Shown piece after piece: positions 54,481-64,000 of a DNA stretch of 64,000 bases. The DNA lies in NCBI GenBank assembly GCA_022496805.1, contig CM040094.1, forward strand, positions 5,479,501 to 5,543,500, in the 5' to 3' direction. Every line of letters begins with the position of its first letter. Position 1 is the first letter of the stretch. Source of the DNA: Pohlia nutans. Taxonomy: Eukaryota > Streptophyta > Bryopsida > Bryales > Mniaceae. The translations under genes and the position numbers were made by a program. The notes under the pieces are model-generated. The model had not been told where the DNA came from, searched no databases, and saw nothing but the letters and a program-made list of their open reading frames with translations.

Positions 54481-56547
54481 TGCCTTAGTCTAGGGGATGG
54501 TGTTTCTACTAGTGATAGTCTATGAATTTTTAACCCCTAGACGTCCAACTGTCCAAAAAGTGAACGATCGAGAGAATCAAACACAATTTTCTCATTTGTC
54601 ATTGAATTTTTTTAGTCTGGATTTATTATTATATATTTAATATCAAGTAAGCTTCATTCACGTGTGATCCAATTAGAAAGGGGATGATTTGTGAAAATTT
54701 GGATGTAAAAGTTTTAAATTAGCCGAGGAGATGCTTTTAAATCATACAAAAATTCAAGCATATTAATTTATTTGAGTATAGTATGCAAAAGTTATAAAGA
54801 TTCAAAGTCTTATTGGTAGATTATTTAAAATTTATAGGAGAGATGATGTTTAGGTGATATACATTCTCATAATGAGCATATATTCATTACAAATATTTTA
54901 ACCCCTGACTATCTAAGCATTCATTTTTTTAAATGGTTTACAAAATTACTCATCCTTTTTTCATTTGTGGTGATATTGTTTTAGAGACAAAATTTGATTA
55001 TAGATTTTAGTTAGATTAGGAAAAGATCAAAATTGAATTCAGAGTCCTTCCATTCCATGTGAACTTCCCTTGGTATAAATAAATAAATAAATAATGGAGC
55101 TAAAAAGTGCATACTAAATCCATTTTTGAGACTGACAAACAAATGAAAGTTGTAGATGATGACTTTTCAATGACATTCATATGGTTGGATTCAGCGATAA
55201 TGTTGAAATATGTTTTAATTTGATTTTAAAATAGATTATCGCTTTAATTATACGAAAAATGAAAAAACACGCATTATCTTATGAATTTTAGAATGATTGG
55301 CCAAAAGTGCATAATGTTTAGATCAAATCATCTTTTGCATACAACACAATATTTAAATCTATAGAATAATTTCTTGATTGCTTACAAAGAGATTTCAAGA
55401 ATCTTTATCAAATCATAATAAAATTTATGTGAACAACTTTGCCAATATTGAAGCAGAACGACTTCAACAAATCTTAATGAGCTACAAGACGAGATTACTA
55501 CTAAAATTGTAATTTTAGTGAATTTTCAAAGTTTTTTTTTGTAAATTCATTTGAAAAATATGTAAGCGTTTTATTTCAAATTCAACTATACATATGTTTT
55601 TCAACAAGGATGTCTTATACATGTTTTTTTATAGTTGAGGCTCAAAAAAGTTAAAAAAGCCTCATTTTATAACACATTTAGGTGTTGCCCAAAACCTCCA
55701 GGTATTTAGGGATTAAGATGTTAAGATTATGACATTGTTGGGATTGGATTCTCCTACTGTAATACAAAAATGGATTTCAAACATCAATGAAGGAACTCGT
55801 AAATAAATGGGCCAAAAATCTTAGCGCCATGAATCACATTGTAATATTTCAAATGTGTTTTCTTGAGTGATATTTTGTTTTGAAAAATAAAATCTAGTTG
55901 GAGTATAGCTTCTTTTGTGTCTACACTAAAATAAAAATATATATAACAAAAAATAAATAAAACAAAAAATAAATAAAACAAAAAATAAATAAAACAAAAA
56001 ACAAAAATAAAATCTAGTGGCCCTCGTACAAATACAAATTTGTATAAAATAAAATGAACAGACCTAAGTTACCGGTAATATGGTCTTGGTGCAGAAATCC
56101 TAGATATTTTTCCAGACGATAGATTTCACTTCATTCTTATGCAATTGCTATGGGCCACACTATTTGTGTGCCGGCAGTCCCGAAGTGCTCGTCACTCCAG
56201 CAATAATTCGATACCCGTATCCTGGTTGAAGACAGAGAACTACCCGGTTGGTCGGTGAAAGAACCGTGTAGCAGGCGGGTCCGGGTAGGTTCTCTCGGAT
56301 GATGAAGAAGAGAGACGGAAGCTGTGCGGTCTTGGGTGCCAAGTCGTGCTCCCCTTCTCCATCGCCAACTCTCAGGAGGTCCCCGGGGTCTGCAAATCTT
56401 TCGCGGGGGAGCAATCAAGCGCACTCTTGTCTTTGCGATTCCATCAGTACACTTTGTTCAGCTTTTCTCTCTGCTCAATTTGATTAAAGAATCGCCCGGT
56501 TTGACAGGAATTTGAACGGAGCAGGTTTGGTAGGGGTTTGGGGCGCC

Positions 56548-59493
56548 ATGGCGGCCCAGCAGGGGCAGATCAACGTGATGCTGGCGATCCACGCCAAGCG
56601 TACAACAGCGGTGGATATGCAGAAGCCGTTAAGGAATTACATAGTCCAGCACTATTCAGAGCGGGAGGCGCAGGACATGGAGGAGGACATCGAGGACGTG
56701 AACAAGATGCGGAGCGAAGTGGAGCGGTCGACGGACGCCTTGGAGCAGCGGCGCGACTTGCTGCAACGCTACTTCCGTGCCTTGTCCGTGATGGAGTCCC
56801 GATTCCCGATTTCCAGCGAGCGGGAGCACGTGAACACGCTTCATTTCACGTGGTACGACGCGTTTCGGCAAGGAAGGAAAGGGACGCAGCAGAACATTCA
56901 CTTTGAGAAAGCCGCGATTGCTTTCAACCTCGGCGCTGTGCAGTCGCAGATTGCCTTGTCGGCGGACCGGACGTCGCCGACGGGGTTGAAACAGGCGTGC
57001 GGCGCATTTCAAGCCGCGGCAGGTGTATTTGCTTTTCTTAGGGATAATATATCGATGAAAGCCGCAGGGACCGGGAATAACTCCACTATTGATATTTCCG
57101 TTGAGTGCGCTGGGATGCTTGAACGCCTCATGCTGGCTCAAGCTCAAGAATGTTTTTTCGAAAAAGTTGTGGCGGATAACAAACCCTCGCTCTGCTCGAA
57201 AGTAGCCAAGCAGGTTGGATCTTTCTATGAGGAGGCTTATGCTGCTCTTGTACTTCCGCCTTTGAATCAACACATGGACCGGACGTGGACCGCGCATGTG
57301 CAGCTGAAGGCTGCGCAGTTCAATGCGGAAGCGTGTTATCGAGCAGCGCTTGATTTGCACGAAAAAGAGAATATTCCAGAAGAGATTGCACGGTTGAAGG
57401 CGGGGAGTAGTCTTATCGCAGAGGCTCGAAAACAGTCGAAAGGCGCGGCTGTAGGTCCTCTTCAGGATGTAGTTGCGAAATTGGAATTGAATATTAATCG
57501 GAACCTTGAGCGGGCGAATAAAGAGAATGATAGAGTGTACCTTATGCGTGTGCCTTCTCCTGATAGTCTTCCGCCGTTGACAGGAGCTGCACTGGCGAAA
57601 TCAACTCCCGTGTCGGATGTTTTGGATGCCAGTAAGGAGAAGATGTTTGCCGGGCTTGTGCCGGATTCGAGTGCCAAGGCGCTCTCGAAGTACACGGAAA
57701 TGGTGGATGATACTATACGGACACAAGCGGAGAAATTGCAGCAAGAGAGCGAGATTATGCGAGTGAGGCTTAAAGAGATGGACTTGCCAGATTCTTTACG
57801 TGCGTTAGAAGGAACTGCTTCGCTTTCGGATGATCTTCGGGATGATGTAGAGGCTGTGCAATTAGATGGTGGCCCTGCTGGGCTGGAAACCGAGATGCGG
57901 CAGCTGCGAGACTTGCGCCGCGTGAATGAGGAGTTGCTGGCGCAAACTGAGGAGCAATTGGAGAAAGAGGCGAGAGAGGATGCTCAGATTAGGTCACAAT
58001 TTGGAACCCGGTGGACTCGGCCGCAGTCGAGTACACTCACCAAGACTTTGCATGATCGAGCTAACGGGTTTGCTGCCAATCTGAAACAGGTAATCTATTT
58101 TGGACATTGAAGGAGCAATTTGGGTTTTGTGATGAGATGTTTACGCCCCTGGATGATTTTAGGGTTAGAATTGGCTATACATTCAAATTCAACTTTAACT
58201 CTTACTCCAGCCGTGCGGTTTCTATGGATTTCGACCCAATGACTGATAAAATCATCTGTTTATGCAACAGGCAGGTGACAGTGACGCTCGAATTGAGCGC
58301 ACAATCCGTGACAACATGCCTCTAATGAGTATTCTCGATGCGAAGCCAATCGAGTCCGCCCTGCCTACTTTGGGACGACCAATGCTGTCTCTGGATGGCA
58401 ATGAGGATCAGATTGTTGGGGCCTTGCGACAACGACTGGCAGAGCTTGAACAATGTGCATCTCAAAGAGCTGGATTGGAAGATATGCTTAAAGATATGAA
58501 GCGTAAAGATAATATACTTCCAAAGTTGATGACTACGTCTGGGTCCTATGAAGATCTGTTCAAGAAAGAGCTTGGTAAATATGATTTAGTCTCACAAGAA
58601 GTTGCCCGGAATATTGAGAATCAGGAGCGTTTATTCCGTCAGATCAAAATGCACAACGACGCCTTTGCTGCTACATTCAACTTGGAAGATTTTAAAAATC
58701 AGAAGGAGAAAGCCTTCAACCAGGTTCGAGCAGCGGTTGCAAAGTACAGAGAAATCCGCGAAAATATCAACGAGGGCTTGAAATTTTATGTCACCTTGCA
58801 GGTACATTCTTCCCTCGTCTTATTTATGGGTGTCGTTTCTACTGTAACCTTATTCTGTTTGTTCTCATATAATTTTCTCCTCACCGTTATTCATCACGCC
58901 AAGAACAAAATCTTGTGTTCCTTGTACACCTCTTGATTTTTTTTTTCATGATATGGTGTTCTTTTTCTGTTCAGGATGCAATCACGAATTTGAAACAGCA
59001 GTGTAGCGACTATGTGATGACCCGGAGCATACAATGTCGTGAAATGATGGATGACCTGCAACGGCAAATTGCAGGCCTGTCATTCTCTAATGACAATAGA
59101 CCCTCCCGCACTTATCCTTCAGTTGGAGCATCCGCCCCAGCAGCGTCCCCATCGCATGGTTCACAAGATTCGTCCTACTACAATGCTGCCTCGGCTCCAA
59201 GCTACACTGCACAAGCGCCAGCACGACCTCCTTACTATGCAGGCCAAAACCAATCTGGAATGCCACCTCCTCCTTATTACTCACAACCTCCAGCTCAACC
59301 GGCTCACGCACCATCTCAGCATCACTCACACAATTTTAGCCAACCTCCATACCCAGGCTGGCAGGGTCCTTATTATGGACCGCCCGTTCCCCCAGCGCCC
59401 CAGGCTCCCCCAGCCCCTCAACCTGGCACCGCAGCTCAGCCGCCATACCATGCTCCCAGTGGAGGATTCTTTAGTGCGTTTTACAAGCAGTGA
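56548..59493 (+). CDS. ALIX: ALIX/BRO1-domain ESCRT-associated protein (863 aa, three exons)
   Basis: Exons are 56548-58089, 58271-58801 and 58975-59493, all joined in phase 0 by GT-AG introns. The start is the ATG in GGCGCCATGGCG, which gives MAAQQGQINVMLAIHAKRTT, the usual position for this family; no in-frame ATG lies upstream. The N-terminal BRO1 domain spans about residues 8-390 (PLRNYIVQHYSEREAQ, FHFTWYDAF-like TLHFTWYDAF, FEKAAIAFNLGAVQSQIALS). A helical V domain follows (about 395-730, including AGDSDARIERTIRDNM). A Pro/Tyr/Gln-rich tail ends PSGGFFSAFYKQ. Plant ALIX binds ESCRT-III (SNF7/VPS32) and deubiquitinases at late endosomes and acts in vacuolar sorting and membrane protein turnover. 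Length is close to that of known plant ALIX. The frame is intact. Confidence 0.96.
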
Positions 59494-60315
59494 GGGATTG
59501 TGGAGTTGCCAAGAACGGAAAGGTACTGAGGTTTTCACATTTGTGTACTGTTCATGCTCGTTATTATGTAAATTTTGCATCCTTGCTTGAATCCTGAATG
59601 TGGTCGAGTTTTTGTTGAGCTTCAAAATTCTGTTCTTTATCTTCAGTTTATGCCTGAGGCAAAACTGAGTTTTGTCAAGCAAGTCATATCGTATGACTCG
59701 TGCAAATTTGCGGATCTTCTGCAGGAAGTATATTTTGACTGACGCTAATGAATCATCGAATGGTGGGCACCTTTCTTCAACCAGTGTTGCTTCTCCATCG
59801 CCAAGGGGTCTTAGAATTTTTTCGTCAAGACTCAGATTCTGGGCTTGTCAGCATGCCTGCTGTTACTGGCTACGACTTCTGCGTACCTGCTGTTACCTAT
59901 GGTATCTGCGCTGTAGGCTGTTCTTGGCGAACAAACCATGTATATCTTTGTGAATTGCTTCTTTGTGGTCCATTCTTGGTTCATACTCCTCAGTGTTAAT
60001 ACAGTTTCGTATAGGAAAGTACGGTTCAAGGCGTCTGACAACGAAGGTCCTGATGACTGGACCGTGGTTTATTTGGTCGATGTAAGATGTTCATTTATCA
60101 AGTCACTACTTCCACGCAACTTTCTTTGTTGTGAGATCTTTCAAAATGAGGAATTTAAAAACTGGTGTTCAGAAATACAGCTGTTTATTTATGGCGGTTG
60201 CTCTGAAATTTCATTACTTCATTTGTAATTTTAGAGCAAGATGTATCTAGGAACTACCACACTATTGCTGGGTGGAAATTCTGCTTCATGGATACAAAAT
60301 GTACGAATCCCTTAA
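59494..60315 (+). other. 3' flank of ALIX, no further gene seen
   Basis: Likely 3' untranslated sequence of ALIX followed by non-coding DNA. Open frames of 60-96 codons occur on the plus strand (for example 59938-60228) but they are rich in Phe, Val and Ser in an AT-driven way and resemble no family. Confidence 0.35.
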
Positions 60316-60526
60316 GGAGTCAAGGACCGTTTTGATGTTTTTTTTTGGGTACTTTTGACTGGGTCAGATGGGGTTTTCTTTTCTTTGATTTTATTTATTT
60401 TGGATCAACACATTCAATGTCCCCCACTGATTCTGGTGATATAAAATTTGGCCCCATCAAAATTATAATTTTTCTTAATACGATCAATCAAATTGGTCAT
60501 TTCAAAACCATTATGTCAGGACCAAG
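60316..60526. mobile_element. Degraded GGACC-family TTAA element
   Basis: The interior (CCCCCACTGATTCTGGTGAT, then ATAAAATTTGGCCCCATC) matches 18233-18463 and 49361-49589. The left end reads TTAAGGAGTCAAGGACC, a mutated terminus. The right end stops at CAGGACCAAGG and has no TTAA. It is an old copy. Confidence 0.6.
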
Positions 60527-60728
60527 GCACTTGTGACATTCTCTATTCTAACTTATAACTCTTAGACTCTCTTTGAGTAAAAATAATTGCTCCTTGCTAA
60601 ACAATTGCTTTAATGATTAGAGGCTTTTGCCATAAAATAAATGTGCAAGAATTAAAAGTGCATTGTATAAGGGATGACCTTTCAAAGTGATCTATTTGTC
60701 AAATAAGAGAAACTCTCTTGTTTTGAAC

Positions 60729-60832
60729 TAACATGTGCTATGAGGCTTGAGAAGGTTATTGGACATAAGAGCATTCTCAATAACATGTGCTATGAGGCTT
60801 GAGAAGGTTATTGGACATAAGAGCATTCTCAA
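60729..60832. repeat. Exact 52-bp tandem duplication
   Basis: TAACATGTGCTATGAGGCTT...GCATTCTCAA occurs twice without a break (60729-60780 and 60781-60832) and without mismatch, so it is recent. It lies between ALIX and COX19 in non-coding DNA. Confidence 0.95.
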
Positions 60833-61457
60833 CAAGTGTATTACATGTGCACAAAAATTAAATTTTGCAAAAATTTAGTAAATTTTCACAACTCTTAGAA
60901 TATGCAAAACACACAAAAGGTATATTTATCACTTCTAGTAGAATATACACTCAATTGAACTCAAAATAATAGTCTCGCACATGTTCAATTTCCGAACTTG
61001 CTTGAATTTGAATGTTGGCCGCCTAATTCCAATCCCCTCTTCCTTTGGTATTGTCCATTTCCTGCAGACATAAACAAGGAAGATAATTGGCATTTAGTAA
61101 ACAAAAGAACCAAGAATGGCCTTTCCTAGCATCAAGTTACTAATGGCTCTCACCAATTCTTTCTAAAGTTTTCAAAATTTTCAAGATAAGAAACAGATGT
61201 GGAATCATAACATTCTTGAGGAGCTCCCTCAACATCCTTGAATTAGAAATCCAGATTCTTTTTTGTACACAAGCCTTGCATTCTCTTTATAGGGAATGTC
61301 ACACTTTTCGGTATTTTTTTGGTTGCCATCTACAGTGGAGAAGAGTGAATTCTCAGAACTGCATAAAGAATATTATGAGTTGATTGATATCAAAGACTTG
61401 CCTTATCAAAAAGCTGACTGTAGAATCCTGTGAAAATCATAGGTCCAAAAAATATGA

Positions 61458-62399
61458 TCATGACGGAGTTGGGCCTGTCACAGCTTCAACCGGTGTAGAG
61501 TCCTTTCTCGGTTCTTTGAACCCCAACTCGTTCAAGTCTTGCTTCACCATCAAATTCCTATATGGAAAGGAGTTAGAGATTTCAAAGACCCAGACCTCAT
61601 TCCAGCTTCAAAGACCTTTATAAATCACAAACTCAACAGAGTAGAACAAGTAGGGTTTGTGATAAGGTTGGAACAACTGTGCAAGGTCTAGTCCAAAAGT
61701 TCATCTCGTTACCTTTACAAGTAGACTTGAACAAAGCCCAATGCAACACAATAGTACCATTCTTAGATTGAATTTTCCCATTTTGCATTACCCGTAAGGC
61801 ATGAAATTGTGAAGCATAGTACCTTCTTCTTATTGGATGAAGTCGTGACAAATTTCGTAACACTGCTCATTTAATAATATAGATACACGAGTGTCCTCTA
61901 TAGTTTGAATAGGACGGTGTCCCCGTTTTGCATTTATGGTAATTGCTAATGCACAAAACAGACGACAAAGGAATAGAATCTACAAGGGGTGAACATGTAC
62001 CTTTCCATTCGGCACTCAAGGTAAGACTTAGAGAGGAGCCGGCACCGTTCAGACGAGTACTTACTTTCTTTCAAGCATTGCATATATTCTCTCATTGCCT
62101 GCACATCGAAATCAACTTTAAAAATACGCTCTCAGGAATAGATCTCCTTTCACAAATTCAAAGGCAACTAAATCTTTCCAAAATTGACTGCAAGCAGAAC
62201 CTCAGGGTTACCTTAACATCAAATCGAACCCTAAATATCAATCGGCGACCACAACAGTACCTTGGTAAAAACACAAAGACAAAATAAAAATAAAGATGAA
62301 ATTCACCTGTTTGCATTCTTGAAGATGGTCTAGCGGGAACACCCCTTTCTCAGGTGGTATGGGTTGCAGACCTCTGTTGCCTCCAAAAGCTTGTGCCAT
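61458..62399 (-). CDS. COX19: COX19, mitochondrial cytochrome c oxidase assembly factor (96 aa, three exons)
   Basis: Exons on the minus strand are 62399-62307, 62098-62001 and 61557-61458, with GT-AG introns and consistent phases. The protein starts MAQAFGGNRGLQPIPPEKGV, with the PPEKG-FPLDH stretch typical of COX19. It has a twin CX9C helical hairpin: C29-x9-C39 spanning the exon 1/2 junction (ECKQAMREYMQC) and a second pair, C50-x9-C60 (CRLLSKSYLECRME). The family tail NLMVKQDLNELGF follows. COX19 acts in the intermembrane space in copper delivery and redox steps of complex IV assembly and is imported through the MIA40 disulphide relay. All four cysteines are present and the length matches the family, so it should be functional. 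The 5' leader lies at about 62400-62900. Confidence 0.96.
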
Positions 62400-63430
62400 G
62401 GCTTCTCTCCTTGCAACACTAAACCCTAATCCGCTGACTCATGAAGGCTGCACAGATATCAAGAAAAAAAACCATTTAGGTTTAGGATGTTAAAAAAATT
62501 GATAACCCTAACCCCAAATAACTTTGCCTTAAATTCTGAGCGTTATAGATTGAAATTAGAACCTGACATTAGGTCCCATAATCTACTCGCCACTCTGCAA
62601 CTCATAAATTCTGAGCGTTACTGATTGAAACTTGAACGTCCCATAAACTACTCGCCACTCCTGCAATGCAACTCATTGATTCTAACCCTAACCCTAAACT
62701 ACTGTAATAACCAATTACGAAATTTCCAAGAGACAGAGCACAAAATTCCGTGACGAGACACAAATGCAAGTGACGAAACCCTAGAAAAGGCAAAGCGGTC
62801 AAAATCGTGGACATACACCAATGGCCGTGCACATCTCAGTTGTGATGTATTTTTAGCACCGTTTTCGTGACTTTTTTATTGAAAAAATGAAAGTCCTTGA
62901 AATGAGTTTTTGACTTGAAATGAAACTTGAAATTTGAACCTCAGAGTTGTGACCTCTACTCGATTTAAGGGCACATTGGTTCGCGACTGACTCCCACGCA
63001 GCACATCTTCCTCACAAAAACCCTAAATTCGCAACTTCGCAAACTTGTTGGAATTGAATGGCTGCAAAGGGCACTGTCCACATCTAATTGCCAAAATATT
63101 CAAACGAAAATTACCTTGTCAGTCGCCACTTGGGCAGCAGATGCGAAGCGAGCAATCGCGAATCACACCCGGGCGATCACTTGAAGAATGATCACAAATC
63201 GCAGTCCGGAAGCACAATCAACGAGGAAATTTTGTTTTGTTTTGTACAAACCCCCGAGCAAGTGGAGAGCGATGAGGAGCTCGGGCAACGCCAATGCTTG
63301 TGACATTGAAGAGTTTGGGTATGTTACAATCATCCATCCCCATCCAGAATTCATCTTCATTCATCCCCTATTCATCCACTTGGTTGCCATACTGCCTGGA
63401 TTAGTTGTCAATACAAACCAGTGCAAATTA
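62400..63430. other. Upstream region of COX19, no other gene seen
   Basis: This contains the presumed COX19 leader and promoter on the minus strand. The CTAACCCTAACCCTAAA near 62682 is too short to be telomeric. Short plus-strand open frames near 63088-63303 and 63188-63535 show no family resemblance. Confidence 0.35.
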
Positions 63431-63792
63431 GGGCCGCTTCACACTAAGTTATGGCCATCCAAGTCGAGAGGCCGTGGGATTGAGAGTCCAAACTTTTTTG
63501 AGAGTCCAAAGAAATCTACTGAAAATAGGCAATAAAATATAGTTTTCATTTTTTGTGAAAAGAAATCGACGGCCTCTCGACCATGGTTTGGGTTTCCATT
63601 CCCATCGAACCCAAACTTCCTCTCGAGAGGCCGTCATCGTGATCAAAAAGTGTAAGCATTTTGGAGGTCCACGGCCTTCGGACTTTGGCCTTTAGTGTGA
63701 AGGGTCGAGAGGCCGAACCCATGGTTTCTTGCAATTTGATTGGTGGAAATCGACGACCTCTCAACCTTCGGCCATAGTGTGAAGCGGCCCTT
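63431..63792. mobile_element. PIF/Harbinger-type MITE (362 bp, TSD TTA)
   Basis: It begins GGGCCGCTTCACACTA and ends TAGTGTGAAGCGGCCC (16-bp perfect inverted repeat), flanked by TTA on both sides (63428-63430 and 63793-63795). GG-starting termini with a TTA duplication fit PIF/Harbinger Tourist-like MITEs. Internal sub-repeats with CCTCTCGACC and GAGAGGCCG are present. A partial copy is at 50272-50377, and the terminal design resembles 38097-38814. Confidence 0.85.
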
Positions 63793-64000
63793 ACACATGA
63801 TGCCGAGGCCATTTTGATGTGTACGAGGCTCAAATCCTCTCCTCTCAGTAGTCCAAATTTTCAAAATTAGTTATGACTCCTTTACAACAAGATTTTGGGC
63901 TAAAATTTTGAAATTAGTTTTAAAATTAAAAACGACAAGGTTTGACAAAGCCCCAGCTCGAAGAATTGGGAGCATTGAAAATGAAAGGCCAATTCATGGC

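Larger units (their letters stand above)
52898..56160. other. Long AT-rich intergenic region with scattered repeats
   Basis: The first ~150 bases are the probable promoter of the minus-strand transporter gene. A tRNA-like SINE head in minus orientation lies near 53757-53850 (AAACCCGGACCACATAATTG). TTAA followed by CCCC occurs at 54530-54537 and 54898-54905, and TTTAGGGA-TTAA ends near 55716, so one or two old TTAA elements may fill 54534-55712. A 17-bp unit (AACAAAAAATAAATAAA) is repeated three times at about 55946-56000. No gene was recognised. Confidence 0.4.

Noticed and set aside
54534..55712. A single 1.2-kb TTAA element
   Set aside because: TTAA-CCCC motifs occur at both 54530 and 54898 and the right terminus is degenerate, so the boundaries cannot be set. 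Mentioned only within the intergenic entry.
56656..57360. 234-codon open frame on the minus strand
   Set aside because: Antisense shadow of the ALIX BRO1 domain.
62682..62700. Telomere-like CTAACCCTAACCCTAAA
   Set aside because: Only about two and a half units; such short stretches are common in plant 5' leaders.

Overview
The window reads as nuclear DNA of a land plant: spliced genes with GT-AG introns, plant-specific families (IQ67-domain protein, TRM/LONGIFOLIA-type protein, chloroplast GDT1-like transporter, plant-style ALIX) and a dense load of plant-type MITEs. Large AT-rich intergenic spaces, a few long exons and a kinase fragment of a kind I associate with mosses and liverworts make a bryophyte or another non-flowering plant plausible, but I cannot fix the species.

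Layout. 1-6.1 kb is AT-rich and repeat-filled, with one short unidentified coding-like exon (about 1.23-1.50 kb). 6.2-7.3 kb (minus) is a two-exon gene for an 87-residue membrane-anchored plant protein. 7.6-9.2 kb is nested repeats, including a SINE-like insertion with a 13-bp target duplication. 9.3-11.5 kb (plus) is a small three-exon gene of unknown function behind G-box/ABRE-like motifs. 15.6-21.6 kb (plus) is a four-exon gene for a 315-residue Cys/Trp-containing protein of unknown function whose introns hold at least seven repeats. 24.0-25.7 kb is a broken protein kinase joined to a Copia reverse transcriptase/RNase H fragment. 30.7-32.9 kb (minus) is an intronless IQD-type protein. 39-41 kb holds a degraded FCF2-like (rRNA processing) locus. 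44.0-47.8 kb (plus) is a six-exon TRM/LONGIFOLIA-type gene. 51.8-52.9 kb (minus) is an intronless chloroplast GDT1/PAM71-type transporter. 56.5-59.5 kb (plus) is ALIX/BRO1. 61.5-62.4 kb (minus) is COX19. The rest is repeats or featureless AT-rich DNA.

The genes do not form a pathway; this is an ordinary plant gene neighbourhood. Two structural signals stand out. First, many short elements begin CCC and end GGG and lie exactly between TTAA sites (such as 18233-18463, 47845-48419, 49361-49589, 42905-43459, 39366-39687, 28189-28556). This is the signature of piggyBac-like non-autonomous elements, and an internal duplication supplies what looks like an unfilled TTAA site at 50122-50125. Second, tandem duplications of roughly 200-750 bp repeatedly overlap gene parts: exon 1's splice donor in the 15.6-kb gene, exon 2 with the exon 1 donor in the TRM gene, the 3' end of the TRM gene, and the last codons plus 3' flank of the GDT1-like gene.

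All splice models were read by eye from reading frame, GT-AG signals and family resemblance. No alignment, transcript or database search was available.
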